A stretch of DNA of 64,000 nucleotides from Paenibacillus sp. FSL R7-0337 (GTDB taxonomy: Bacteria > Bacillota > Bacilli > Paenibacillales > Paenibacillaceae), in the NCBI RefSeq assembly GCF_037969875.1, contig NZ_CP150218.1, forward strand, positions 1,364,001 to 1,428,000, in the 5' to 3' direction. A model generated the notes under the pieces. The model was given only the letters and a program-made list of their open reading frames with translations, was not told the origin of the DNA and did not search any database. Position numbers and translations under genes: made by a program. Below, in pieces: positions 28,469 to 36,214 of the stretch. Numbering within the stretch: position 1 is the first letter of the stretch; each line of letters starts with the position of its first letter.

Positions 28469-29923
28469 CTATACGCTCAGGTTCTTAGCCCTTCTCGAAG
28501 AGAATAGCCGCCAACCGGTAAGCAGCGCCGATAACAGGCAGATTCCGGACGAAGTCAGGAAGACTACATGCATCCCCGAGAGAAACAGCTCCGGATGTCC
28601 TTCCACCAGCCCGGTTACCCGGTAGCCGGCCTTACTGCTCATTACATTGAACAGGATCGAAGTGGCTGCGGTAATTCCGACAACCATCCCCACATTACGG
28701 ACCAGCGAATTCACGCTGCCTGCCGAGCCCAGCTGTGTTCGCGGCACTGTGGACATAATCAGCGAATTGTTCGGTGAGCCGAACATCCCGCTGCCGATGC
28801 CGAGCATAGCAATCCAGACGCCGACCAGCATAACCGGGCTGCCCTCATGCAGCCGGGCCAGCCCGAACTGGGCTACCACCATCACGATCAGCCCTGCGAA
28901 GGTGAGCAGCTCCGAACCGATTTTGTCGGACAACGCCCCGCTTAACGGAGCAACTATCACCATACAGATCGGGTACAGCATAAGCAGGAACCCTGCATCG
29001 AAGGGAGACATGTTCAGCATATTCTGCGCATAGAACGGTGCGATAATATTGAAGCAGAAGTTCGAGACGAACACCAGAAAGGCACAGAATATGCTCAATG
29101 AAAACAAGGGATTCTTGAACAGGGTAAGTTGAAGCAGCGGCTGAGCACTGCGCTGCTCCACGATCAGGAAGACGATGAAGGTAATTACCGCAGCGGTGAG
29201 TGCGGCAAGAATCCGCGTATCCCCGTATCCAAGCTGCTGGCCGAGCAGTAGTCCTGCGAACAGAGAAACAATGAAGACGGCAAACAGCAGGCTGCCGGGA
29301 ACATCAATCCCTGACTTCACACGTACCAGATCCTTCGGCAGCACCTTCCAGCCCAGCGCAATCGCCAGAATTCCAATCGGCACATTCACCCAGAAAATAT
29401 ACTCCCAGCCCATCGATGATACGATAATTCCGCCCAGGCTGGGCCCCGCTATACTGCCGAGGGACACGAAGGTTCCAATCAAGCCGAGAGCCTTGCCGCG
29501 TTCCGTTGACGGGAAAATATCCGTAACAATGCCCTGGCTGTTCGCCATGGTCATCGAAGCGCCGACCGCCTGCACTACACGCGAAGCAATGAGTAACGGC
29601 AAGTTGTGACTTAATCCGCAGAGCAGCGAGCCGAGGGTGAAGACGACCATGCCCAGCTTGAACATCTTGATTTTGCCGGCGATGTCGCCCAGCTTCCCGA
29701 AGAACAGAATCACTGAACAGATCGCCATCAGATATCCGGTTGTCACCCACTCCACCTGGGCTACCGGCAGCCCCAGCTCCTTCACCAGCACCGGCAGCGC
29801 AATATTCACAATACTTCCATCCAGTGTAGACATAAAAGTAAACAAATTAAGAACGATCAGAATCAGCCAGCGCTTCTTCTGTATCCCGGCATCCTCCTGA
29901 TAGGTCGCCTCTAAGCTGCTCAT
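28469..29923 (-). CDS. MFS drug exporter, DHA2/EmrB-QacA type
   Basis: A 484-residue 14-helix major facilitator transporter using the proton gradient to export drugs or similar hydrophobic compounds. Motifs: LNLFTFMSTLDGSIVNIALP in helix 1 (motif D1), TTGYLMAICSVILFFGKLGDIAGKIKMF (motif A, GKLGDIAGK), RVVQAVGASM (motif B) and GIGSGMFGSPNNS (motif C-like). The start is the internal ATG MSSLEATYQ with AAGAGGTG upstream; the longer frame to 30160 would run through the operator region and into the divergent regulator. Divergent MarR-type regulator and palindromic operators suggest induction by a ligand of the regulator. Confidence 0.93.
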   Translation of the reverse strand: MSSLEATYQEDAGIQKKRWLILIVLNLFTFMSTLDGSIVNIALPVLVKELGLPVAQVEWVTTGYLMAICSVILFFGKLGDIAGKIKMFKLGMVVFTLGSLLCGLSHNLPLLIASRVVQAVGASMTMANSQGIVTDIFPSTERGKALGLIGTFVSLGSIAGPSLGGIIVSSMGWEYIFWVNVPIGILAIALGWKVLPKDLVRVKSGIDVPGSLLFAVFIVSLFAGLLLGQQLGYGDTRILAALTAAVITFIVFLIVEQRSAQPLLQLTLFKNPLFSLSIFCAFLVFVSNFCFNIIAPFYAQNMLNMSPFDAGFLLMLYPICMVIVAPLSGALSDKIGSELLTFAGLIVMVVAQFGLARLHEGSPVMLVGVWIAMLGIGSGMFGSPNNSLIMSTVPRTQLGSAGSVNSLVRNVGMVVGITAATSILFNVMSSKAGYRVTGLVEGHPELFLSGMHVVFLTSSGICLLSALLTGWRLFSSRRAKNLSV

Positions 29924-29955
29924 CCTATAACACCTCTTGTATCCAATGTAATATA

Positions 29956-29969
29956 GTTGCACACGCAAC
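29956..29969. promoter_or_regulatory. MarR-type operator 1
   Basis: Palindrome GTTGCACACGCAAC, 33 bp before the exporter start. The flanks resemble those of operator 2 (AGTTGC...GCAACAAA). Confidence 0.65.
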
Positions 29970-30000
29970 AAACTAATCCTACACAGTGTACTGCAAATTA

Positions 30001-30014
30001 GTTGCGTACGCAAC
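30001..30014. promoter_or_regulatory. MarR-type operator 2
   Basis: Perfect 14 bp palindrome GTTGCGTACGCAAC, 45 bp from operator 1, overlapping the -35 box of the regulator promoter. Confidence 0.7.
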
Positions 30015-30030
30015 AAAATTACGGTAAGAT
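30002..30030 (+). promoter_or_regulatory. promoter of the MarR gene
   Basis: TTGCGT, 17 bp spacer, TAAGAT. The -35 box lies inside operator 2, so negative autoregulation is expected. Confidence 0.55.
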
Positions 30031-30089
30031 CTGAGGCATACGGTTTTCTTAGGCAGGCTACCGTTATAATCCTCAGCGAGGTGTCCATT

Positions 30090-30581
30090 GTGACTTCAAA
30101 TAAAGAACCGGTCATTGAACCAAACAGAGAACCAAACAGTGAACCGATCAGAGAACCCATCGGGAAGCTGATCTCCCATCTCCACCGTCAGAACCAAAAA
30201 ATACTGGCCAAGGAGCTGCTTCCCTACGGAATCGGCAGCGGTGGCCAGCATAGCTTCTTGAAGCTGGTGTTGAGTCATCCAGGGATCACCCAGGATCAGA
30301 TGACCAGCCGGATTAAATGCGATAAAGCGACAACTACCCGCTCCGTCAAGCTGTTGGAGGCCTCGGGATATATCGAACGCCGGACGGACCCGAATGACCG
30401 CCGCTCCTTCCTGCTGTATCCAACTCCCCAGGCGCTCGACTTCGCCCCTGTCTTCCAGGCGCTGCTGGACGATTTCAACCGCGAGCTGTCCATGGATCTC
30501 ACCGAGAGTGAGCTGGATGTGCTGTTAGATCTGCTCCGCAAGGTCACCCGCAACTCAGACCGGCTGAACGGGCAGGGTTGA
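30090..30581 (+). CDS. MarR-family transcriptional regulator with EP-repeat N terminus
   Basis: A 163-residue winged-helix repressor. The wing region reads IKCDKATTTRSVKLLEASGYIERR with DPNDRRSF, the MarR signature. It probably represses the divergent exporter and itself through the two GTTGC...GCAAC palindromes. The N-terminal 25 residues are a repeat of Glu-Pro units (KEPVIEPNREPNSEPIREPI), encoded by near-repeat codons, unusual in this family. The GTG at 30090 is chosen because GAGGTG lies 6 bases upstream; the GTG at 30081 would overlap that site. Confidence 0.88.
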   Translation: MTSNKEPVIEPNREPNSEPIREPIGKLISHLHRQNQKILAKELLPYGIGSGGQHSFLKLVLSHPGITQDQMTSRIKCDKATTTRSVKLLEASGYIERRTDPNDRRSFLLYPTPQALDFAPVFQALLDDFNRELSMDLTESELDVLLDLLRKVTRNSDRLNGQG

Positions 30582-30590
30582 GTGTATTAA

Positions 30591-32051
30591 TTAAGTGGAG
30601 AAAATCAGGCTGTCCTTGCTGTCCCCGGGTTCAGCTGCGAAGCGTGCATCTTGAAGCCTGCCCTCAGCGCGGTATTCACTCGGCAGCTTGCCGACATGCT
30701 CCCGGAACAGCTTGCTGAAATAACGCTCATCTCCGAAGCCGGACCGGCAGGCAATTTCACACACCGGGACAGGGGTCTCCAGCAGCAGCGCTTTCGCCAG
30801 CTCCAGCCGCATGCGCCGCAGGCACTCCCCGAAAGTCTCACCGGCAAAGCGGGCGAAGCACCGGCTGAAATAGCCGCGGCTCATATGGATGGCAGCGGCA
30901 ACATCGCCTTGATTGATTTTATCCCCGGCATGGCTCCTCATATAACGCACAGCGGTGATCAGGCAGAGCATCACCTCTTGGCTCAGGCCCAGCTCAATCA
31001 TCCGGCGCTGGACATGCCCCGCGAACTGATTCAGCCAGACTTGCCAGTGCCGCCAGTGCCGGTTGCACTCTGCCGCCAGCGCAAGCTGCTGCGCTTCCTC
31101 CGCTGTAAGCAGCAGCCGGCTCCAGCTCCGCAGCAGCTCCTGGCCAAAGTCCGCCACTGCCTCAGGGTCCGGCTGCTGCATCGCAACCCCGCTGAGGAAC
31201 AGGTCCCATTCTCTCCGCTCCAGCGTCCAGCGGAGATTCTGCGCCTGTCCCAGCGCGGAAGGGCCGCCCGTCTCCGGCCGTTGCCGCACGGCCAGCGCCT
31301 GCAGTTCACCATAGTGCAGCCTCGGGACCGCCTGGCCGCCCGCAGCATAGAACAGCGCCTGACGGGCCGACTGTTCCAGCACCGCAGCGATTCTCTTCAG
31401 CGGCTGACCGCGCACCCCCTCCAGCAGCGCCGCTGTCCAGCTTGTCCCAAGCACCGCTCCCACCTCTCCTCCGATCCGCGCTGCATCCACAGGATACGGC
31501 AGCGGAGACAGCCACATCCCCTGCATAGCATGTAGTGTGGAATTTCTCACCAGAGACAGCGCATACAGCTGCTCTTCCTTTAGTTCCGCCGTAAGCGGCA
31601 CATAGAGCAGCGCCTTGTCCTCAGCGATCACCCTATGCTCTGCCTTTGCAGGGGTGCTTTTGTTCCCGTCCTCCCACCTGATCCGCTCCACCAGTCTGCG
31701 GATGATTTCATCGGCATTCTCCGGCTCCAGCAGCGTCTTGACAATGTAATCCACCGCTCCCAGCCGCAGCGCCTCCTGCACCTCATCGAATTCATGATGG
31801 CAGGTCAGCACTACGCAGCGTACCGCGGGATACCGCAGCCTCACCTCTCGGATCAGCTCGAACCCGGTCATACCCGGCATCGACAGATCCACGAACAGTA
31901 GATCTGTCTCCTGCTCGCGCAGCAGCTCCAGCGCTGCTTGCCCGTCCCCGGCCTCTCCGGTAATCACCACCCCGAGGGACGGCCAATCCAGCAGTGAGAT
32001 GAAACCCCTGCGCACCAGACGCTCATCATCTACGACAACAGCCTTAATCAT
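30591..32051 (-). CDS. YesN-type response regulator with AraC output
   Basis: A 486-residue two-component regulator: receiver (1-125; VVVDDERLVRRG, phospho-Asp55 in LLFVDLSMPG, Lys of YIVKTL), a long middle region without a recognised domain, and two AraC-type helix-turn-helix motifs at the C terminus (GDVAAAIHMSRGYFSRCF and CEIACRSGFGDERYFSKLF). Such regulators usually pair with a YesM-type kinase and control sugar uptake. No kinase or transporter is adjacent, so it is an orphan here. It is convergent with the MarR gene, with only 9 bp between the stops. Confidence 0.92.
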   Translation of the reverse strand: MIKAVVVDDERLVRRGFISLLDWPSLGVVITGEAGDGQAALELLREQETDLLFVDLSMPGMTGFELIREVRLRYPAVRCVVLTCHHEFDEVQEALRLGAVDYIVKTLLEPENADEIIRRLVERIRWEDGNKSTPAKAEHRVIAEDKALLYVPLTAELKEEQLYALSLVRNSTLHAMQGMWLSPLPYPVDAARIGGEVGAVLGTSWTAALLEGVRGQPLKRIAAVLEQSARQALFYAAGGQAVPRLHYGELQALAVRQRPETGGPSALGQAQNLRWTLERREWDLFLSGVAMQQPDPEAVADFGQELLRSWSRLLLTAEEAQQLALAAECNRHWRHWQVWLNQFAGHVQRRMIELGLSQEVMLCLITAVRYMRSHAGDKINQGDVAAAIHMSRGYFSRCFARFAGETFGECLRRMRLELAKALLLETPVPVCEIACRSGFGDERYFSKLFREHVGKLPSEYRAEGRLQDARFAAEPGDSKDSLIFST

Positions 32052-32292
32052 CGAAGTCCTCCTTGCTTTTGATAGGAATAATGATTGATACTGGGTTCCG
32101 CTTTTCTCACCGCTCTTCGTGGAAGCGTTTCAATATATAGATACAATACCATATTTTGTTTATTCTGAAAATAAAAAGGCGGAACATAAAAAGAGCTGCT
32201 CACAGGCAGAATATCCGCCGTAGAAACAACTCCACTTCTGCTATTAGGTGCTAGGCAAGACTACCCGCCCGACTTCTCTCCCGCTGTCCTCC

Positions 32293-33168
32293 CTAAAAAG
32301 CCGCCCGATTAGCCTCACGGCCCCTCACTCCCGGCTTGAACCGGAACAATCCGCCCGCCTGTGGCCAGCGTTCAAGCTCTTCTGCACTCATGTATCCGCA
32401 TGCTGTAGTGATGTACAGCTCGTCCAGATTCTCGCCGCCGAATGTGCAGGAGGTTACGTAATGCGACGGAACCTCAATTCTCTCCAGTTGCTCGCCTGTA
32501 TGGGGATTCCACCGCGAGATACAGCCCCCGCGCCAGTGGGCGACCCAGAGCATGCCTTCACTGTCGATCGTCATTCCATCCGGCCAGCCTTCGCCTTCCG
32601 CCAACTGGATGACCGTCCGGCGCCCGCTTACCGAGCCGTCTGCCAGCGAATAATCCATCACATCGATCCCCTTGGTCAACGTGTCAATGTAATACATGAC
32701 CCCTAAGCTGTCGTTCCAGGCCAAGCCGTTGGAGATGCCGATTCCAGTCAACACCTGCCGAACCTTACCAGCGGATTCCATTACATACAGGCTGCCGTCT
32801 CTTCCCGCAAACCTTCTGTTCATCGAGCCGAACCACAACCGTCCACGGCTGTCGCATTTGGCATCATTCAGCCGGTTCTCGGGAATTCCGGACTCCACCA
32901 CTGCCAGCAGCTCCACAGGCTGATGCTCCATATATCTGTAGATCCCGTCCTCCATCGTCAGAATCCAGCCGCCTCGCTCCGCCGGTACGGCTGCACTTAC
33001 CTTTCGCTCAAAGGAATGAATATCATCTGTACCCTTGCCAGGGTCATAGAGATGTAATTCATTGCTGTCAACATCCATCCAATACAATCTGCCCTTCCTG
33101 TGATCCCAATGAGGACCTTCTCCGAGTGCCGCCTTCGCAGCAACCACGCATTCCATCGTTCCGCTCAA
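32293..33168 (-). CDS. SMP-30/gluconolactonase/LRE-family protein
   Basis: A 291-residue six-bladed beta-propeller lactonase. Metal ligands fit the family: Glu of ALGEGPHWD, Asn of NRLNDAKCD, Asn of GISNGLAWN and Asp of WPDGMTIDSEGMLWVA. Members hydrolyse sugar lactones such as gluconolactone or L-arabinolactone in the cytosol. The substrate here is not evident; no sugar dehydrogenase lies nearby. It stands 241 bp from the yesN-like gene in the same direction and has a separate start region. Confidence 0.9.
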   Translation of the reverse strand: MSGTMECVVAAKAALGEGPHWDHRKGRLYWMDVDSNELHLYDPGKGTDDIHSFERKVSAAVPAERGGWILTMEDGIYRYMEHQPVELLAVVESGIPENRLNDAKCDSRGRLWFGSMNRRFAGRDGSLYVMESAGKVRQVLTGIGISNGLAWNDSLGVMYYIDTLTKGIDVMDYSLADGSVSGRRTVIQLAEGEGWPDGMTIDSEGMLWVAHWRGGCISRWNPHTGEQLERIEVPSHYVTSCTFGGENLDELYITTACGYMSAEELERWPQAGGLFRFKPGVRGREANRAAF

Positions 33169-33294
33169 TATAAACCCTCCTCGAATAAATACTTTCTATG
33201 TACTACTGCCCCTCCAGCCTCCAACCTGACATACACCTGTCCGGTTCGCATGATATGCTAAATGCAGCACAATCCTATGAATGAGGTGACCCAT

Positions 33295-33921
33295 ATGAAG
33301 TTCGAATGGAGAAAACAAGACAAAGCCCTATACCTGCCTCCTGCCGAACCGGGACTGATTCAGGTACCCGCCTTCCCTTATTTCACCCTGCAGGGTGAAG
33401 GTAATCCCAACGGCAGCGCATTCGCGGAAGCAGTCGCTGTGCTGTATTCCTTATCCTACGCAGTCAAAATGCTGCCGAAAAAAGGCCCCGCACCCGAAGG
33501 CTACTACGACTACACCGTCTTCCCGCTGGAAGGGGTATGGGATCTCAGCGAAGCCGGACGCCGCTTAGCCGTTCTTGATAAGAACGAGCTGGTATACACC
33601 TTAATGATCCGCCAGCCGGATTTCCTGACCCCTCTGCTTGCCGCAGAAGTGCTGGAGCAGGTCAAGCGCAGCAAGCCGCACCCGCTGCTGGACAAGGCTG
33701 TCTTCGCCCGCTGTGAAGACGGCCTCAGCGTACAAATGCTGCATATCGGCCCCTATGATGATGAGCCGCACAGCTTCGCAAGAATGGAGCAGTTTTGCAT
33801 CGCTCAAGGACTGCTGCGGGAGTCTCTCCTGCACCGCGAAATCTATATCTCGGATGCCCGGCGTGCCAGCCCGGAGAAGCTGCGAACCGTGCTGCGGTTC
33901 AAGGCCGCCCGGCAGGATTAA
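33295..33921 (+). CDS. GyrI-like small-molecule-binding protein
   Basis: A 208-residue protein of the GyrI/SbmC-like family. Supporting blocks are FEWRKQDKALYLPP at the start, VPAFPYFTLQGEGNPNG, LYSLSYAVKM, YYDYTVFPLEGVW and MLHIGPYDDEPHSFARMEQF. Stand-alone members have this length and bind hydrophobic ligands or act as weak hydrolases. No DNA-binding domain is present. The ATG at 33295 is preceded by GAGGTG at 6 bases; an upstream in-frame ATG at 33262 has no good site. It is convergent with the bactofilin gene, 2 bp between the ends. Confidence 0.85.
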   Translation: MKFEWRKQDKALYLPPAEPGLIQVPAFPYFTLQGEGNPNGSAFAEAVAVLYSLSYAVKMLPKKGPAPEGYYDYTVFPLEGVWDLSEAGRRLAVLDKNELVYTLMIRQPDFLTPLLAAEVLEQVKRSKPHPLLDKAVFARCEDGLSVQMLHIGPYDDEPHSFARMEQFCIAQGLLRESLLHREIYISDARRASPEKLRTVLRFKAARQD

Positions 33922-33923
33922 CG

Positions 33924-34589
33924 CTACATTTTCACCGTGTTCCGTACTATTGAGCTCTTATGAACCTCCAGCACCTCCCGGTACTCCACCGTCTCAATCT
34001 CGCAGCCGGGGCCGATCACAATACTTCCGCCCCGGACAGTCTGCGCCTGTGTATGCTGAAGCTCAATCTGATCCCCTTCGATCAGCCGGGCCGTGAAGCT
34101 CAGCTTCTTCCCGGGTCTGAGCAACGCGCCGGAACGGCTGCGCTTGATCGAGATCCTGCCGCCGCCGACCGTATCCGCTCTACAGGGGCCGAACAACGTC
34201 AGGTCGAGCTTCTCCGCATTGAGCAGTCCGCTGACCTCCAGGATTCCGGTAAGCTGCACCTGCTCTGCTTCACAATCGCCCGTAACTATAATCCCGCCGG
34301 TCAGCTTGATATCCTCAATCCGCAGCCCGCCGCCTGCCGTAAGCTCTCCTTGTCCGCGCAGGCTGGCTGCGTCCACCCGGCCCTTGACCTCACACTCTCC
34401 GGTGATTTTGATATCCTGCGCCCGAAGATTTCCCTTAACCGCAACCTCTCCGGTCTGCGCCAGCTTATGGCAATCCACATCTCCGCCAAAGGTACATTCT
34501 CCCGTCACCTTCACATCCTTAAAAACTCCGCCGACAGAGCTCGAAGTCCCGAGTATCTTCAGATCATGACGTTCTACCGCTTCATTCAC
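33924..34589 (-). CDS. bactofilin-family protein (YhbF-like)
   Basis: A 221-residue polymer-forming cytoskeletal protein of the bactofilin family: repeated short beta-strand units such as VKVTGECTFGGDVDCHKL, IKITGECEVKGRVDA, IKLTGGIIVTGDCEA and VQLTGILEVSGLL form a beta-helix, followed by a C-terminal segment (LSFTARLIEGDQIEL, VRGGSIVIGPGCEI). B. subtilis encodes the equivalent pair BacE/BacF (YhbE/YhbF), which are needed for flagellar assembly. The GTG start overlaps the stop of the previous bactofilin gene by 8 bp and has GAGGAGGAG upstream. Last gene of the operon. Confidence 0.88.
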   Translation of the reverse strand: MNEAVERHDLKILGTSSSVGGVFKDVKVTGECTFGGDVDCHKLAQTGEVAVKGNLRAQDIKITGECEVKGRVDAASLRGQGELTAGGGLRIEDIKLTGGIIVTGDCEAEQVQLTGILEVSGLLNAEKLDLTLFGPCRADTVGGGRISIKRSRSGALLRPGKKLSFTARLIEGDQIELQHTQAQTVRGGSIVIGPGCEIETVEYREVLEVHKSSIVRNTVKM

Positions 34590-35268
34590 CGATCTTCTCC
34601 TCCTCTCCCACCTGGGCACCGGGATGTACAGTCAGTCCCGATCTATACTCCACCCGGCCAATCGAGCAGCCCTCTCCGATAATAACCGTCCCGCCTCTAA
34701 CTACATCTGCACTCGCGTATTCCAGATCTAGCGTATCGCCCTCGATGAGCTTGGCCCGCAGCCCGATTTTGAGCTTAGGAATCATCCCGCCTAATAGTCT
34801 GCCCCAGGCTGCATTGCCTTTTTTGCGGATCACCAGGCTCTCTACGCCAATCTCCCCCGCCTCAGACTGCCCCTGTAGCCCGAACTCAATCCGGCCCGCA
34901 CTGAGCAGGCCCCCCACCGTGAATACCCCTTCACCGGTCAGCTCCTCCAGTTCACAATCGCCCTTCAGCTTCAGCATCCCGTCCATTACACAGCGCTCTC
35001 CCCGCAGACTACCCTCTGCATTCACCACTCCATTCAGCTTCATTTCACCAACCTGCAGATTGCCCTTCAGATTGAGGGTTCCGTTCATCTCCAGCTCATC
35101 GGCCGTGAGGTCGCCCTTCTGTTTCATCACGCCGTCGCAGCTATAGGTATGTGCGTGGAGCGCTCCGTTAATTTTACTGACGCCGTTGATATTCACGCTG
35201 TGATATCTGCCCCCGGCAGCCGTGTTGACCCCATCCATCACCAGATCCGGCAGTTCACTCTTCTCCAT
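34582..35268 (-). CDS. bactofilin-family protein (YhbE-like)
   Basis: A 228-residue bactofilin with the same layout as its neighbour: beta-helix repeats (VNINGVSKINGALHA, GVMKQKGDLTADEL, MNGTLNLKGNLQV, LNGVVNAEGSLR, MDGMLKLKGDCEL) and the conserved C-terminal block RAKLIEGDTLDLEYA followed by VVRGGTVIIGEGCSIG. The two paralogues probably co-polymerise. It lies 33 bp after the YhbD-like gene and overlaps the next gene by 8 bp, so all three form one transcript. Confidence 0.88.
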   Translation of the reverse strand: MEKSELPDLVMDGVNTAAGGRYHSVNINGVSKINGALHAHTYSCDGVMKQKGDLTADELEMNGTLNLKGNLQVGEMKLNGVVNAEGSLRGERCVMDGMLKLKGDCELEELTGEGVFTVGGLLSAGRIEFGLQGQSEAGEIGVESLVIRKKGNAAWGRLLGGMIPKLKIGLRAKLIEGDTLDLEYASADVVRGGTVIIGEGCSIGRVEYRSGLTVHPGAQVGEEEKIGE

Positions 35269-35301
35269 GGTCCAGCCTCCTCTAGTTTACTATTCCTTGC
35301 T

Positions 35302-35943
35302 CTATAAGCCGCCTTCACTCAAGCGCCCATTCAGTAGTTCCGCCAGATCGGCAGAACGAAGCCTGCTCACCACCCGTACCCCCTCATCGAAGGCCAACCC
35401 CGCGCCCGGCAATGCCATAATGAAGAAGCTAACCCCCATCTTCCGCACAAAAAACAGCTCCCACCCCTTCTCCCCGTATCCCGGCGCATGACTCTCCAGC
35501 GTCTGATAGAGCCGGTCTGCTTCCTCCCAGCTTAGCTCCCCCTTGCTGAGCAGACCATCTGCCGCGAATACATTCAGAATCTGCTCGAAGGTCAACGGTA
35601 AATCCTCAGCCTCCGGTCTACCGAACCGCTCCAGACTGCTAACCGTAACAATGTTACGTTCTTTTAGCTGGGATACGGTTAACCTTATTCTGTACGGGGA
35701 TGCCGGCTCTGACAGCTTATCTGCCAATTCATCCAGGGAGAGATCATCCTTCTTTTGTAAAATATGCTGCACCCGCCCCAAAATCCGCGCACGCGGAAAA
35801 AAGGTTTCCTGTCCCGTAAAGGTAGATTTGCGGATGAACCATTCCTCAGGAATCAGCTGCTTCCGCTTCCAGCGGTACAATTGCCCGTAAGAGATTCCCG
35901 TCTCATCGAGCAGCTCTTTTTTGGAGATTAAATCCTCTTCCAT
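35302..35943 (-). CDS. YhbD-like protein with MerR-type helix-turn-helix
   Basis: A 213-residue protein of the DUF4004/YhbD family. The N terminus LISKKELLDETGISYGQLYRWKRKQLIP is a MerR-like winged-helix motif, and TGQETFFPRARILGRVQHIL resembles the following segment of MerR proteins. The remaining 140 residues are uncharacterised. It heads the yhbD-yhbE-yhbF-type operon, the same order as in B. subtilis, and may act as its regulator or as a partner of the bactofilins; neither is shown by sequence. Confidence 0.85.
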   Translation of the reverse strand: MEEDLISKKELLDETGISYGQLYRWKRKQLIPEEWFIRKSTFTGQETFFPRARILGRVQHILQKKDDLSLDELADKLSEPASPYRIRLTVSQLKERNIVTVSSLERFGRPEAEDLPLTFEQILNVFAADGLLSKGELSWEEADRLYQTLESHAPGYGEKGWELFFVRKMGVSFFIMALPGAGLAFDEGVRVVSRLRSADLAELLNGRLSEGGL

Positions 35944-36052
35944 ATCACCACTCCTTGCATCTATCGTAACATAACACTGTTACGTTGTAAACTAACAAGC
36001 AGCCTGAAACTGCCCCCTCCTGTTCAAAGGCGGCTTCTCCTCTCCACTCATG

Positions 36053-36164
36053 CACAAGTAGAAACGGCATAGCCGTCCTTTTAAAGGACGGTACCGTTTC
36101 AGCGAGAAATAGAAGGATAACTTATCGTGTGAAACATATAAATACTTATATTTTCAAAAAACAG
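36053..36164 (+). repeat. hairpin repeat element, copy B
   Basis: 112 bp, the same element as at 13274: CACAAGT start, stem GAAACGG...GCCGTCC with GGACGG...CCGTTTC, invariant TTCAGCGAGAAATAGAAGG, short palindrome GATAACTTATC (central base differs from copy A) and an A/T tail. It lies between the convergent-flanking TerD-VWA terminator and the yhbD promoter region. Confidence 0.8.
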
Positions 36165-36201
36165 GGCAGACCCCAGCCCTTCCCCGGCTTCGGATCTGCC
36201 C
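36156..36201 (-). terminator. terminator of the TerD-VWA gene
   Basis: GGGCAGA / TCTGCCC stem with a 24-base loop and TTTTTTG on the minus strand; it abuts hairpin element copy B. Confidence 0.75.
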
Positions 36202-36214
36202 TCTATACTCCATT

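Noticed and set aside
32118..32135. CcpA-like site TGGAAGCGTTTCAA upstream of the yesN-like gene
   Set aside because: Three mismatches to the consensus, mostly at the outer positions, so it was not listed as a feature.
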